64,000 bases of DNA from Deinococcus apachensis DSM 19763 (GCF_000381345.1 NZ_KB906413.1:1-64000), one strand, 5' to 3'. Shown: positions 26,927 to 41,153, numbered from the stretch's first letter. The notes: generated from the letters alone by a model not told the origin. Numbers and translations are program-made.

Positions 26927-27442
26927 ATGAAGCTCGCCCACCTGGGGAGAGGAGCGCTGACGGCCCTGCTCCTCCCACTCCTGCCCGCCCCGAGCCCGGC
27001 CCTCGCCCAGCCGGTGGCCCTGCCCTGCGGCGGGGTGATCGCCGCCCGCACCATCAACGGGGACATCGAGGTGCCCCAGGGGCGCGTCTGCACGCTCCGC
27101 AACCTTCAGGTCAACGGCGAGGTGCGGGTGGAGCGCGGCGCGAGCCTCACGGTTCAGAACACCCGGATTGCGGGCGACCTGAGGGCCGGGAGCGGCTTTG
27201 CCCGGCTGACGGTCAGGAGCAGCGTCGTGACCGGCCGCCTGGCGGCGCAGGGGGGCGGTGCCGTGGACATACGGGATGCGCGGGTCGAGGGTGACCTCCG
27301 GTTGGAACGCAATGCGGGAACCCTGCGCCTGAGCCGCCTGACCATCCTGGGGAACCTGGAGTGCCTGAACAACGCCCGCGCCCCCTCCGGCACGAGTCTC
27401 GGGGTTGACGGCGAGCAGACGGGCCAGTGCCGGACCCTCTAG
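26927..27442 (+). CDS. Exported beta-solenoid protein
   Basis: A 171-residue protein with a Sec signal peptide (about 1-28, ending 'ALAQP'). The mature part has six turns of 19-20 residues with a Gly at 45, 64, 83, 103, 122 and 142 (for example 'INGDIEV', 'VNGEVRV', 'IAGDLRA', 'VEGDLRL'), the look of a right-handed beta-helix related to bactofilin or DUF4097-like folds. Four Cys residues could stabilise the ends. Expected to act in the envelope or outside; function unknown. Confidence 0.7.
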   Translation: MKLAHLGRGALTALLLPLLPAPSPALAQPVALPCGGVIAARTINGDIEVPQGRVCTLRNLQVNGEVRVERGASLTVQNTRIAGDLRAGSGFARLTVRSSVVTGRLAAQGGGAVDIRDARVEGDLRLERNAGTLRLSRLTILGNLECLNNARAPSGTSLGVDGEQTGQCRTL

Positions 27443-27485
27443 CCTATTTCCGCCCCGCCGGACCGCCCGCGCTAGACTCCCCCGC

Positions 27486-28912
<1,427 letters not shown>

Positions 28913-28916
<4 letters not shown>

Positions 28917-29560
28917 GGAGGGGCCGACTTCGGGCCCGCGGCTGGCGTGAGGCCGCGTTCGCGGCGCTTTGGGTGCAGGTTGCGGGGCTGTTCGCGCTGG
29001 TGGCCTTCTCGCTGTACCGGGGAAACTTCTCGGAGGGGGCGTGGCTCTCGGCCATTGAGGCCTTCCTGGCCGGGCTGGTCCTCGCCTGGTGGACGCTGGT
29101 CCTGGGCCGCTTCACGGCGGGGCAGGCTGTTCCCCCCACCGACGGGACGCTGCGGGCACTGCGGATTGCCTTTCCCTGGCTCACGTCCTTCCGGCTGGTG
29201 CTGTGGTTCCTGACCCTGCTGAGCGTGCTGAGTGGCGGCGCGCCGGAAGCGAACACTGTGGCCCTCACCGCCCTGCTGACCGTATGGCCCGCGGGTACCC
29301 TCGCCGGAAACGCCGTGTACGGCACCCTGGCCCGCCTGGCCCCCAATCCCGCCGACGACACCGGGCGGAAGCGGTTGGCGGACTGGCTCAATCTCGCCGC
29401 CGCCCTCAGCCTCGCCATGGCCGTGTTCAACGTGGTCCCTATCCGGGGCTTTAGCGATTCCCCCACCCTGACGGATCAACTCGTGTACGGCCTGAGCGGC
29501 GCGCTCGACGTGCTGGCGACCCTGCTGGCGATGCGGACCGTCCAATCCATGAAGGGGTAA
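28913..29560 (+). CDS. Multi-pass membrane protein of unknown function
   Basis: A 215-residue protein with five or six membrane helices ('[22 protein letters not shown]', '[19 protein letters not shown]' and others) after a basic N-terminus. GTG 28913 overlaps the gatB stop as GTGA, the same coupling style as folB-folK, so it is translated with gatB. No family recognised; the linkage to gatB may be only positional. Confidence 0.75.
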
Positions 29561-29597
29561 CCCCAAAGGATGTGAGACACCTGTGACTTCGTGTTGT

Positions 29598-29613
29598 ATA
29601 CCTTAAGGGTATG
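29598..29613 (+). promoter_or_regulatory. Leaderless promoter with inverted repeat
   Basis: TATACC (29597-29602) ends 8 bases before ATG 29611. The stretch from 29598 to 29612 is an inverted repeat, ATACC and GGTAT around TTAAG, covering both the -10 box and the start codon, so a protein binding there would block transcription. Confidence 0.4.
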
Positions 29614-30036
29614 TCCACACTCACCGATGTGGTGCTGGGAAAGCTCAGAACCCGTGGCGTCTTCGGTATTCAGTGCGAGCCCATTGACGAGGGGTCGAAA
29701 AACGTCGTCGCGCTTCCCGGAGGTCTGGACGACATCGTCAAGGTCGCCAAGGGCAACGGGGGCGTGGTGTATTTCGCCGAGGTGATCTTCGGCGACGACG
29801 CGCTGAGGGTCGAGATCGAGCATCCGGGCACGGGCCTCCGGGAGACGGTGGACCTCTCGCAATTCCACGAGCTGCAAAAGTTCGAGTACCGCAAGGGCAG
29901 TGTCGCCTTCCACATCCTCTACGTGCCCAGTAACGGTTACCTGATCCGCGCCTGTGGGAACGCGGCGGAGTGGTACAAGGAATTCCGGTCCCTGCGGGAA
30001 GCGGTGGTGGGCAGGCTGGTGGCGCAGGCAGTTTGA
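29611..30036 (+). CDS. Soluble protein of unknown function
   Basis: A 141-residue protein with mixed alpha/beta pattern ('GVVYFAEVIFGDDALRVEIEHPG', 'SVAFHILYVPSNGYLIRACG'), no signal peptide and no known motif. ATG 29611 directly follows a TATACC box. Flanked by non-coding sequence on both sides, it is a single-gene unit. The C-terminal 'EWYKEFRSLREAVVGRLV' is probably a helix. Confidence 0.65.
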   Translation: MSTLTDVVLGKLRTRGVFGIQCEPIDEGSKNVVALPGGLDDIVKVAKGNGGVVYFAEVIFGDDALRVEIEHPGTGLRETVDLSQFHELQKFEYRKGSVAFHILYVPSNGYLIRACGNAAEWYKEFRSLREAVVGRLVAQAV

Positions 30037-30386
30037 GGGAGCAGTGGGTCCGGGCCTGGTCATGAGGGGAGCGGCCAGGCTTTGATCTCCACCAGAAACG
30101 TGGTCACCCCGAGCGCAGGCGAAGGGTCCAGGACGCTGGGCGGGAGGGGCTTCGCCTGCGGCTGGGCAGGACGGGTTCTCTTATAGGCAGCAGAAGCCGT
30201 GCCTGTGCTTTCTACCTGAAGGGAAGCTGCGTCGGGAAATTAGAGCGGCCTCCATCCTTGCCCTCAGGAGGACTTGGAGTCCTGACCCCCTCCTGAAGGA
30301 CTCCCCGCCGAATGGGCCACTCACGCGAGGGCGGGAACATCTTCATTCATGCGGCGCCCGGCTCGCGGCGTGGGCATCATGGGGAC
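30037..30386. other. 350-base non-coding stretch with two perfect inverted repeats
   Basis: No convincing gene. CGCAGGCGAAG (30114-30124) and CTTCGCCTGCG (30150-30160) form a perfect 11-base inverted repeat. TCAGGAGG (30264-30271) and CCTCCTGA (30289-30296) form a second one of 8 bases. They may be terminators, a decayed mobile-element end, or a small RNA; nothing decides between these. Confidence 0.5.
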
Positions 30387-31070
<684 letters not shown>

Positions 31071-31082
31071 CCCGGTGTCCAG

Positions 31083-31478
31083 CTACAGGCTGAGCAGTTT
31101 CTCCGCCAGCCGGCGCAGGTCGTCCTGCCCCACCGGTTTTTCCACATACGCTGTGGCCCCCGAGGCGTAGGCCGTCTCGACCTCGCGCGGCTGGGCCAGG
31201 CTGCTCCATAGCACCAGGCGAACCCGGGGGCCAGCCTGTGCCCGCAGGTGGGCGAGCAGTTCCAGGCTGTCCACCCGCGGCAGGTGCAGGTCCAGCAGCA
31301 CCAGGTCCGGCGTGGGCGGCGCCTGAAAGGCGGGCAGCGCCGCCTCGCCGTCATGCACGATGTCCACCTGCACGTCCGGGGCGACCTCCTGAAGGGCCAA
31401 CTCCAGCAGCAGGGCGTCCGCCAGGGAGTCCTCGATCACCAGGATGCGCTGCGGGTTCCCGGCGGCGCCTGGAGTCAT
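31083..31478 (-). CDS. Single-domain response regulator
   Basis: A 131-residue CheY-like receiver with no output domain. Acidic pair 'VIEDS', phosphoacceptor Asp in 'LVLLDLHLPRVDSLEL', Ser in 'LVLWSSLAQ' and Lys in 'AYVEKPVGQDDL' are all present. It resembles the receivers used with phytochrome-type kinases (Rcp1 class), but no histidine kinase is adjacent. It lies 36 bases downstream of a second receiver gene on the same strand. Confidence 0.88.
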   Translation of the reverse strand: MTPGAAGNPQRILVIEDSLADALLLELALQEVAPDVQVDIVHDGEAALPAFQAPPTPDLVLLDLHLPRVDSLELLAHLRAQAGPRVRLVLWSSLAQPREVETAYASGATAYVEKPVGQDDLRRLAEKLLSL

Positions 31479-31514
31479 GCCGCCTAGCGTAGAGGCTCGA
31501 CCATGAAATTGCCT

Positions 31515-31949
31515 TCAGGAAGAGGTTATCTCCGGCCAGCTTGTGAGGCGCGCCCGGGTCCAGAACTCCAGAAAGCCCTCGACCTGGGAGACAAAATCCC
31601 GGAAATTCACCGACTTGATCAGATAGGAGCTGGCGTGCAGCGTGTACGCCTGCCGCACGTCCTGGTCGTGGTTGGAGGTGGTCAGCATCACCACCGGAAT
31701 CCGGACCAGGCGCGGGTGGCCCTTCATGGCCGTCAGCACCTCGAAGCCCGACATGCCGGGCATGTTGATGTCGAGCAGCACCACGTCGGGTAGCTCGGCA
31801 TCCGGGGCGAGCATGGCGTCCAGGGCCGCCTGACCGCTGGACGCCGTGGTCACCGTGCAGCGGTCGGCGTACTCGGCGAACACCTCCTCGGCGAGGTGGC
31901 GGTCCATGTTGCTGTCGTCGATGAGAAGAATACGCAGGGGACGGGTCAT
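31515..31949 (-). CDS. Single-domain response regulator
   Basis: A 144-residue receiver-only protein. '[18 protein letters not shown]', phosphoacceptor Asp in '[17 protein letters not shown]', Thr in '[13 protein letters not shown]' and Lys in '[14 protein letters not shown]' are conserved; the last segment is typical of Rcp1-like regulators. ATG 31949 is used; a short frame upstream ends across this start (TGA/ATG overlap). The partner kinase must be elsewhere. Confidence 0.88.
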   Translation of the reverse strand: MTRPLRILLIDDSNMDRHLAEEVFAEYADRCTVTTASSGQAALDAMLAPDAELPDVVLLDINMPGMSGFEVLTAMKGHPRLVRIPVVMLTTSNHDQDVRQAYTLHASSYLIKSVNFRDFVSQVEGFLEFWTRARLTSWPEITSS

Positions 31950-32011
31950 GCTCCGGCCCCCAGTTCGGCTGCTGGCGGTCGTCCCGGAAAAAGCAAGTGC
32001 ATGCGCGTCAT
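31946..32011 (-). CDS. Possible 21-codon upstream open frame
   Basis: ATG 32011 opens 21 codons whose TGA overlaps the ATG of the response regulator gene. It could be a leader peptide that couples translation, or a chance frame, or the remnant of a larger gene. A TACAGT box lies about 12 bases upstream of its ATG. Only the overlap geometry argues for it. Confidence 0.2.
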   Translation of the reverse strand: MTRMHLLFPGRPPAAELGAGA

Positions 32012-32284
32012 GGCCCGGTCCCACTGTAGCGGAAGGCCACGCGCGAAAGGGGGCAAATACCCAATTCCGCAAGTTTGATCACGTTTGGGCCTCATCTCCG
32101 CCACAGACAGGGGAGGGGGACGGGGCAGGACACCCTGCGGGGCCTGGAGGGAATCACGCGCCCCTCGCCTCCTGAAAGCAGGATGGACCCGTCGCCGCTT
32201 CCCCTGCCTACATCCCTCCCATTCGTCCCTGCTCCGCGCGCCTATCCTGACCCCCATGAGGGCTGGACCGAGCGGAGCAGGCGC
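32012..32284. other. Divergent region before the glycolate oxidase operon
   Basis: About 270 bases with no gene I can support. It should contain the promoters of the receiver genes (minus) and of glcF (plus). No clear -35/-10 pair or operator was seen. Confidence 0.4.
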
Positions 32285-35656
<3,372 letters not shown>

Positions 35657-35661
35657 TGGGG

Positions 35662-36039
35662 TTAGCCCTGGTAGGGCGTGCCCTTCCGCAGCACGGTCAG
35701 GGTGCCCTTGGAGACGCCCAGCTTGCGGGCCGTGCTCGTCCGGTTGACCAGAATGTCGGCGGTGCGCCGGTAACGCGGGTGCATCGTGTCGTTCACCACG
35801 TACACGTGGCTGCGGCCATTCACGGTGACCCGAACCCGTGCGCCGCAGCCGACCTTCCGCAGCAGGTCACGGCTCAGGGCGATCTGCCCCCGGCGGGTCG
35901 GGCCGCAGGCGGAGATATGGGGAGTCCGGTCCGTCTGGGCCTGCACCGCGTTGTAGTGGCTGACGCGCTGAAGCGAGTAGGAGGCCGCCTGACCCTCCAC
36001 AGCGAGGGCGGCCAGCAGGGTGACGAAAAAACGCCGCAT
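35662..36039 (-). CDS. Secreted 3D-domain/double-psi beta-barrel protein
   Basis: A 125-residue protein with a signal peptide (about 1-19, ending 'GQAAS'). The core 'YNAVQAQTDRTPHISACG' followed by 'QIALSRDLLRKVGCGARVRVTV' and 'YVVNDTMHPRYRRTADILV' matches the 3D domain (named for three Asp) of MltA/YabE-type cell-wall enzymes. The second half corresponds to the barrel that ends with the conserved 'ND' and 'D'. It may cut or bind peptidoglycan. Confidence 0.75.
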   Translation of the reverse strand: MRRFFVTLLAALAVEGQAASYSLQRVSHYNAVQAQTDRTPHISACGPTRRGQIALSRDLLRKVGCGARVRVTVNGRSHVYVVNDTMHPRYRRTADILVNRTSTARKLGVSKGTLTVLRKGTPYQG

Positions 36040-36082
36040 AACGCCGCACCTTAGCGTTGGGTGGACACAAATTCCGTAACCT

Positions 36083-36238
36083 CTATCCTGGGCGGCTCAA
36101 GGACGAGTTGAGCCTTTGTCGGCGGCGCTCCTCCCGTTGGTCTTGCAGATGAAGCCTCCAGGCCTGAACGCCCATCGCAAGGGCAACGGCACTCCCCAGT
36201 GCGAATTCGGCCAGGAGAACGTCGAGCAGAAACGGCAT
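36083..36238 (-). CDS. Possible small membrane protein
   Basis: ATG 36238 opens 51 codons with one strong membrane helix ('DVLLAEFALGSAVALAMGVQAW') followed by a very basic helix ('QDQREERRRQRLNS'), a positive-inside pattern. The frame is open further upstream to 36361, with only weak coding look. No -10 or Shine-Dalgarno was found. It may be a real microprotein or an accident. Confidence 0.35.
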   Translation of the reverse strand: MPFLLDVLLAEFALGSAVALAMGVQAWRLHLQDQREERRRQRLNSSLSRPG

Positions 36239-36393
36239 GTCCCAGGCTGCCAGATGGGGATCAAAAAAAGCGCAAATCCAGGTGTGGAAACGCAGGTCTC
36301 TCCGGATTCCATTTGGTCCCAGGAAACGCAGTATTCGGGAACGTCCGTCCCCGACGAGCAACCCGGCCCTGACGCCCCGCGCTAGCCTGCGGC

Positions 36394-37179
<786 letters not shown>

Positions 37180-37180
37180 G

Positions 37181-38116
37181 TCAGGGGCGGGTGATGAGGT
37201 GAACTTGGGGGGCAGGGACGGGGGTAAGCTTCAGGTCCCGCAGGTCAGAGGTGTCCACGCGGTACAGCAGGACGACTGGCTGGCCCCTCGCTCGCACCTG
37301 GAAGAACTCGGGTAGGGTCTTGACTACGCGCGGAATGGTGCGCTGGGCGCCGCCCCAGCAAATGGTCGGAAAGACGACACGTCCTCCCTGGGCGGAACGA
37401 AGGGCGAAACTGGGTGTGCGCCCGTCCGCAGATGTTTGACCGTAGACGATGGCGTACATGGCCCCCTCGGCTCCTGATACGGAAAAGCTGAGGGCTGGGG
37501 ACGAGGTCCGGCCGTTCTCAGGAAAAAGAGCCATGTCGCGCAGCTGGGAAGGGTCCGGTGCGGCGAGTTGCAGTTCCCTGGAGATGTCGTTCCAGACAAT
37601 GAAGCCATAGAGATTGGCGCTGTAGACAGGTCGCTCCACTGTGCCCAATTGCATTCGGGCGGGGCCAACTGCCAGGGTAGGATTCTTCCATCCGGTCAGC
37701 CGTACAGGTGCCTTTACCACATACCGGAGTTGCCCCAGCAGGTTCCCCACAGCTATGTACCGCTCTTCCCCAAGCTCCCGGACGAAATCGTTGAGGTTCA
37801 GAGGCTGTGGCTCGCTGGCATCTGGGAACCTCAGATGCAAGAAGGCGTCGGTGCCCGTCAGCACCTCCACACCCACTCCGCCCGCCCGGAGAGCCGCGAT
37901 CAGGTCGCTGAGCCGCAACAGGTCATTCGGAACCCCGGGATTAGCGCGGCACTTGGCCTCCAGCCACTCACGCCCACCGGGTTTTGCTATCTCGGCCTGT
38001 AGCCGCTCCTGTTCCGAGGAGGGCAGGTCTCTCAGGAGAGCATCATTCAACTGGCAAGAAGGTGGAGGAGTCGAAGAAGCTGCACTCACCGTCGGCCCCT
38101 GCGCCAGCGCCTGCAC
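37181..38116 (-). CDS. C-terminal part of a frameshifted permease-prefix protein
   Basis: Open frame for 311 residues from GTG 38116. The encoded region has no known domain and looks extracytoplasmic (proline-rich start, many strands). In the same frame directly upstream of GTG 38116 lies a hydrophobic stretch ('RAALLAGVATLLGVQALAQ') with no usual start codon before the next stop at 38183. Dropping one base from the run of six G/C at 38165-38170 joins it to the permease-prefix frame (38043-38381), giving one protein of about 399 residues: prefix domain, one membrane helix, outer domain. Confidence 0.7.
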   Translation of the reverse strand: MQALAQGPTVSAASSTPPPSCQLNDALLRDLPSSEQERLQAEIAKPGGREWLEAKCRANPGVPNDLLRLSDLIAALRAGGVGVEVLTGTDAFLHLRFPDASEPQPLNLNDFVRELGEERYIAVGNLLGQLRYVVKAPVRLTGWKNPTLAVGPARMQLGTVERPVYSANLYGFIVWNDISRELQLAAPDPSQLRDMALFPENGRTSSPALSFSVSGAEGAMYAIVYGQTSADGRTPSFALRSAQGGRVVFPTICWGGAQRTIPRVVKTLPEFFQVRARGQPVVLLYRVDTSDLRDLKLTPVPAPQVHLITRP

Positions 38117-38381
38117 GCCGAGCAGCGTGGCAACCCCGGCTAGGAGTGCGGCGCGAACCCTTGCGGGGGGTATGCACTCGGCTCAGGTCCCGGGCGATGG
38201 CGTGGGGGCTCCCCAGATCACGCAGGGCGGCGCGAGCAGCCTCTGCTTCGCTCAGGCCCAGCAGGCGGTAGCGGTACACCTTGTCCTCGATGGCCCCGCG
38301 CAGTTCGGTCTGGGCGTCCCGCCGCTTCTGGCCCCACAAGCCACGGGTGGCCCGGTTCAGGTATACTTCCGTCTCCCTCAT
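38043..38381 (-). CDS. N-terminal part of the frameshifted protein: permease-prefix domain
   Basis: ATG 38381 starts 'MRETEVYLNRATRGLWG' and continues with 'DLGSPHAIARDLSRVHT', the pattern of permease prefix domain 1 (DUF1700-like), which normally precedes a membrane helix. After 'SRVHTPRK' the frame turns into Arg/Gly-rich nonsense and ends at 38043, overlapping the other half. ATG 38381 overlaps the stop of the PadR regulator gene (ATGA). Such PadR plus prefix-domain pairs are common two-gene units. Confidence 0.75.
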   Translation of the reverse strand: MRETEVYLNRATRGLWGQKRRDAQTELRGAIEDKVYRYRLLGLSEAEAARAALRDLGSPHAIARDLSRVHTPRKGSRRTPSRGCHAARRAGAGAGADGECSFFDSSTFLPVE

Positions 38382-38707
38382 GCCTGGCCCCCGATTACGC
38401 CGCGCACGGCGGCACTGAAGCGTTCGTAGCGTTCGCGCTGGCGGCGCAGTTCCTCCCGGCCGCCCGGGGTCAGGGCGTACACCTTGACCGGGCTGCCCCC
38501 ACGCGGGAGGAGCTGGAACTCGCCCCTGATCCATCCAGCCTTCTCGATGCGGTGCAGGGCCGGGTACAGGGTGCCCTCCCGCAGGGTGAAGTACCCATCC
38601 GTACTCGCCTGCACGTGGGCGATGATCTGCCCCCCGTAGCGCGGCCCCTGTTCCAGGGTGGCGAGCAAAAGCAGGTCGAGGTGACCTTTGAGCTGTTGAG
38701 CGTCCAT
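38378..38707 (-). CDS. PadR family transcriptional regulator
   Basis: A 109-residue PadR: 'HLDLLLLATLEQGPRYGGQIIAHVQ', 'LREGTLYPALHRIEKAGWIRGEF' (recognition helix and wing) and 'VYALTPGGREELRRQ'. ATG 38707 has a strong Shine-Dalgarno, GGAGG, and gives the family start. PadR proteins usually repress their own operon in answer to small molecules or envelope stress. Its 3' end overlaps the next gene by 4 bases. Inverted repeats upstream (38748-38763) could be its operator. Confidence 0.92.
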   Translation of the reverse strand: MDAQQLKGHLDLLLLATLEQGPRYGGQIIAHVQASTDGYFTLREGTLYPALHRIEKAGWIRGEFQLLPRGGSPVKVYALTPGGREELRRQRERYERFSAAVRGVIGGQA

Positions 38708-38747
38708 CAGGCCTCCTTTCTCCATCGGAGGGGGAGGCATAACTAAC

Positions 38748-38763
38748 CGATGTCGTAGCATCG
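38748..38763. promoter_or_regulatory. Inverted repeat upstream of the PadR gene
   Basis: CGATG (38748-38752) and CATCG (38759-38763) are separated by 6 bases, 41 bases upstream of the PadR start codon, in an AT-richer patch. A TTTACG box upstream and TAGTTA downstream (minus strand) could be the promoter. The position suits PadR autoregulation. Confidence 0.4.
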
Positions 38764-38767
38764 TAAA

Positions 38768-38781
38768 CCTAGGGGCCTAGG
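38768..38781. terminator. Palindrome CCTAGG-GG-CCTAGG
   Basis: Two CCTAGG hexamers separated by GG form a perfect inverted repeat between the monooxygenase-like gene and the PadR promoter. It may end transcription of the former. Confidence 0.3.
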
Positions 38782-38802
38782 AAAGCAAGGATAGGGTATA
38801 AG

Positions 38803-39042
38803 CTACCGCGCCTCCAGCACCTCGAAGACCCAGGCCCGCGCTCCCGCTAGCAGGGGGAGGGGCGGCGCCTGGCCGGACCAGCGGCTCGCCACCAGGGCCA
38901 GGCCCGGCTGGGCAGGACTGACGAGCAGTTCGGCGCCCAGGAAGCCCGGCTGGGAGGGCAGGGCGTTCAGGAATGAGCGGAGGTCGTCCTCGGCCTGATC
39001 GCCGCGAACTTCGGTGTAATGCACCTGTGGCCTGGGAGTCAT
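38803..39042 (-). CDS. Small monooxygenase-like (ABM-type) protein
   Basis: A 79-residue protein with the strand-helix-strand layout of antibiotic-biosynthesis-monooxygenase (dimeric ferredoxin-like) domains: 'VHYTEVRGDQAEDDLRSFLNAL', 'GFLGAELLVSPAQPGLALVASRW', 'ARAWVFEVLE'. Catalytic residues cannot be named. ATG 39042 is chosen over the longer frame from 39171, which overlaps the M23 gene. It lies 25 bases downstream of that gene. Confidence 0.65.
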   Translation of the reverse strand: MTPRPQVHYTEVRGDQAEDDLRSFLNALPSQPGFLGAELLVSPAQPGLALVASRWSGQAPPLPLLAGARAWVFEVLEAR

Positions 39043-39067
39043 AGGCTCAGGGTAAGGCCTGGGCCGC

Positions 39068-40012
39068 TCACTCGCCGTACAGCCTGAGGGGGTCTTTGGG
39101 GTTCCAGCGCAGGTAGGTGCCGAAGTGCAGGTGTGGCCCGGTGCTGCGGCCGGTGTTGCCCACCCGGCCAATCAACTGCCCGCGTACCACCCGGTCACCC
39201 GCCCGGGCCAGATTGGCGCTGAGGTGGGCGTAGCGGGTGATCCAACCGTCCGGGTGCTCGATCACGACGGTCCAGCCCCAGCCCCGCTCGAAATCGGCGC
39301 GGGATTCCAGCACCCGCCCCGAGCGGGCGGCCCGGACATTGGTGCCCTCCGGCGCCACGATGTCCACCCCGTAGTGCATCTCGTGGTCCCCGTCGATATT
39401 GCGCTCACCGAAGCCGCTGCTGATATACCTGTACCCCGCCACCGGCCACAGCCACCCTGACGCCGAGGGAACCGCGGACACCCGGATGGATGCGCTGCGG
39501 ACAGTCGCCCCCTGGGCGGGACGACTGGCACTCCTCGCCGCCGGGGTCCGGCTCGCCGTGCTCGGCAGCCGCGCGGCCACGTTGCGCCCGGGGATACGAA
39601 CGGTGACCCCGGCCCGCAGCGGACGCCCGGCGTCAATCTGTGGGTTGGCGCGCAGCAGTTGCGAGAGGGTGAAGCTGTAGCGGTGTGCAATGACGGTCAG
39701 GTTCTCTCCGCTCTTCACCCGGTGCGTCTGCCCCGGAAGCTGCCGGTTGGGAATCCGCAGCACCTGCCCGGCCTCGACGTGGTCGGCATTCCGCAGCTTC
39801 GGGTTCGCGGCTTTGAGCGCCGAGATGCTGATACCCGCGCGCCTCGCAATGGTGGTCAGGTTGTCGCCGGAGCGCACCCGGTAGTTCGTCGCGGCGCTCG
39901 CCAGGCCCGCCAGGACGAGCACCCCGGTGGCAAGAAGATGCCGGGCCGGGGCCACCCACGTTCTCGACCTGGACGGACTCTGGATGAGAGGGGAATTCAC
40001 AATCTTTAGCAT
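39068..40012 (-). CDS. LysM-M23 peptidoglycan endopeptidase
   Basis: A 314-residue exported protein. After an N-terminal hydrophobic segment (about 24-41) come two LysM repeats, 'NYRVRSGDNLTTIARRAGIS' (about 43-88) and 'HRVKSGENLTVIAHRYS' (about 96-142), a linker rich in Ser/Ala/Arg, and an M23 domain (about 195-310) with the zinc site in 'HYGVDIVAPEGT' (H-x-x-x-D) and 'GRSTGPHLHFG' (H-x-H). It should bind and cut peptidoglycan cross-bridges. Divergent from truA. Confidence 0.93.
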   Translation of the reverse strand: MLKIVNSPLIQSPSRSRTWVAPARHLLATGVLVLAGLASAATNYRVRSGDNLTTIARRAGISISALKAANPKLRNADHVEAGQVLRIPNRQLPGQTHRVKSGENLTVIAHRYSFTLSQLLRANPQIDAGRPLRAGVTVRIPGRNVAARLPSTASRTPAARSASRPAQGATVRSASIRVSAVPSASGWLWPVAGYRYISSGFGERNIDGDHEMHYGVDIVAPEGTNVRAARSGRVLESRADFERGWGWTVVIEHPDGWITRYAHLSANLARAGDRVVRGQLIGRVGNTGRSTGPHLHFGTYLRWNPKDPLRLYGE

Positions 40013-40065
40013 AAGGGTGAGGCGGTGAGCAGGACGTGAGAAATGCGGGACGCTACCCTGCCGCC

Positions 40066-40908
40066 ATGTCCTCTCCTCCTGCCTTTGCCCCGCCCCCCGG
40101 CCTCAGGCGCCTGCGTCTGCTGCTCGCCTGGGACGGCGCGGATTTTGCCGGGTGGCAGGCCCAGGCGAATGCCCCCAGCGTGCAGGACACGCTCCACACG
40201 GCCCTCGTGCGCCTCGGCGGGGAGGGGGCGGCTCGTCCGGTCGCCGCGGGCCGCACCGATGCGGGCGTCCACGCGGCAGCGATGCCCGCCCATGTGGATG
40301 TGCCCGCGGAGTTCCGCATCCCTCCTGAAAAGCTCGCCCGGGCGCTCAACGCCCATCTGCCCCCCAGCGTCGCCGTGCTGGAGGCGGAGATGGCCCCCTC
40401 CGGCCTCCACGCCCGCTTCTCCTGCACCGAGCGGCGGTATACCTACCTGCTCCTGGCCGCGCCGCAGCGACATCCACTGTGGGCTGGGCGGGCGCTCCAC
40501 GTGCCCGGACCCTTGGACGTGCCCGCCATGAATGCCGCCGCCGCCCATCTCATCGGCACCCACGACTTCGCCGCCTTTGCCACCCAGGAGGACCGGCAGA
40601 CGGTGCGGGAACTGCGCGCCCTGGAAGTTCGGCCCGGCTCCCCCGTCCCTGGCGGCGGAATCTGGGAAGTCCACGTCGCGGGCGAGAGCTTCCTGCGCCA
40701 TATGGTGCGGGGGCTGGTCGGCACCCTGCTCCTCGTCGGCCAGGGCAGGCTGGAGGAGGAGGACGTGACGGCCATCCTCGCCGGGCGCGAGCGAGCGCGG
40801 GCCGGGGCGAACGTGCCCGCGCATGGGCTGACCTTCACGGGGGCGAGTTACGGGGGCTTTGAGGGCGAAGGAGCTACTCCCAGGAGACCGCACGCAGGTG
40901 TTTTGTGA
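40066..40908 (+). CDS. truA: tRNA pseudouridine(38-40) synthase TruA
   Basis: TruA isomerises uridines 38-40 in the anticodon arm. The 280-residue protein has '[14 protein letters not shown]', the catalytic Asp in '[14 protein letters not shown]', '[13 protein letters not shown]', 'GTHDFAAFA' and '[17 protein letters not shown]'. TACCCT at 40054-40059 ends 6 bases before ATG 40066. The C-terminus has an extra basic tail of about 15 residues. Confidence 0.96.
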   Translation: MSSPPAFAPPPGLRRLRLLLAWDGADFAGWQAQANAPSVQDTLHTALVRLGGEGAARPVAAGRTDAGVHAAAMPAHVDVPAEFRIPPEKLARALNAHLPPSVAVLEAEMAPSGLHARFSCTERRYTYLLLAAPQRHPLWAGRALHVPGPLDVPAMNAAAAHLIGTHDFAAFATQEDRQTVRELRALEVRPGSPVPGGGIWEVHVAGESFLRHMVRGLVGTLLLVGQGRLEEEDVTAILAGRERARAGANVPAHGLTFTGASYGGFEGEGATPRRPHAGVL

Positions 40909-40925
40909 ACCCGTAGAGTGTGGGC

Positions 40926-41147
40926 ATGGGTTCCATCTCGGTCACGGAGGCCGTTGCTATCAGTGGTCTGACGCCGCAACACCTGCGCCGGCTGGTCAAG
41001 ACGGCAAAGGTGCAGGGCCGCCAGACCGGCGAAAACGGCGTCTGGCTGGTGGATGAGGAGAGCCTGCGGAACTATCTCCGACAGCAGCGGCGACCAGGAC
41101 CAAAACCTAAGGGCACTGTAGACAGTCAGGTTCCTAATGGAACATAA
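40926..41147 (+). CDS. Small helix-turn-helix protein linked to the methyltransferase
   Basis: A 73-residue protein. 'SISVTEAVAISGLTPQHLRRLVKTAKVQGRQTGENGVWLVDEESLRNYL' has the MerR/excisionase-type winged helix pattern (helix-turn-helix, then a wing, then the 'L-V-D-x-x-S-L' strand-helix). The basic tail ends 'GPKPKGT'. It starts after truA with its own TAGAGT box (40914-40919), leaderless ATG 40926; GTG 40920 is the alternative. It ends 6 bases before the methyltransferase gene and is likely a regulator of the adjacent module. Confidence 0.75.
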   Translation: MGSISVTEAVAISGLTPQHLRRLVKTAKVQGRQTGENGVWLVDEESLRNYLRQQRRPGPKPKGTVDSQVPNGT

Positions 41148-41148
41148 T
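41115..41148 (+). promoter_or_regulatory. Methyltransferase promoter covered by two inverted repeats
   Basis: CATAAT (41143-41148) lies 5 bases before ATG 41154, a leaderless -10 box; TAGACA (41119-41124) is a -35 match 18 bases upstream. ACTGT/ACAGT (41115-41126) overlaps the -35. GTTCC/GGAAC with a 4-base spacer (41130-41143) sits between the two boxes. This is the geometry of a repressor-controlled promoter, placed at the end of the HTH gene. Confidence 0.6.
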
Positions 41149-41153
41149 TTTAC

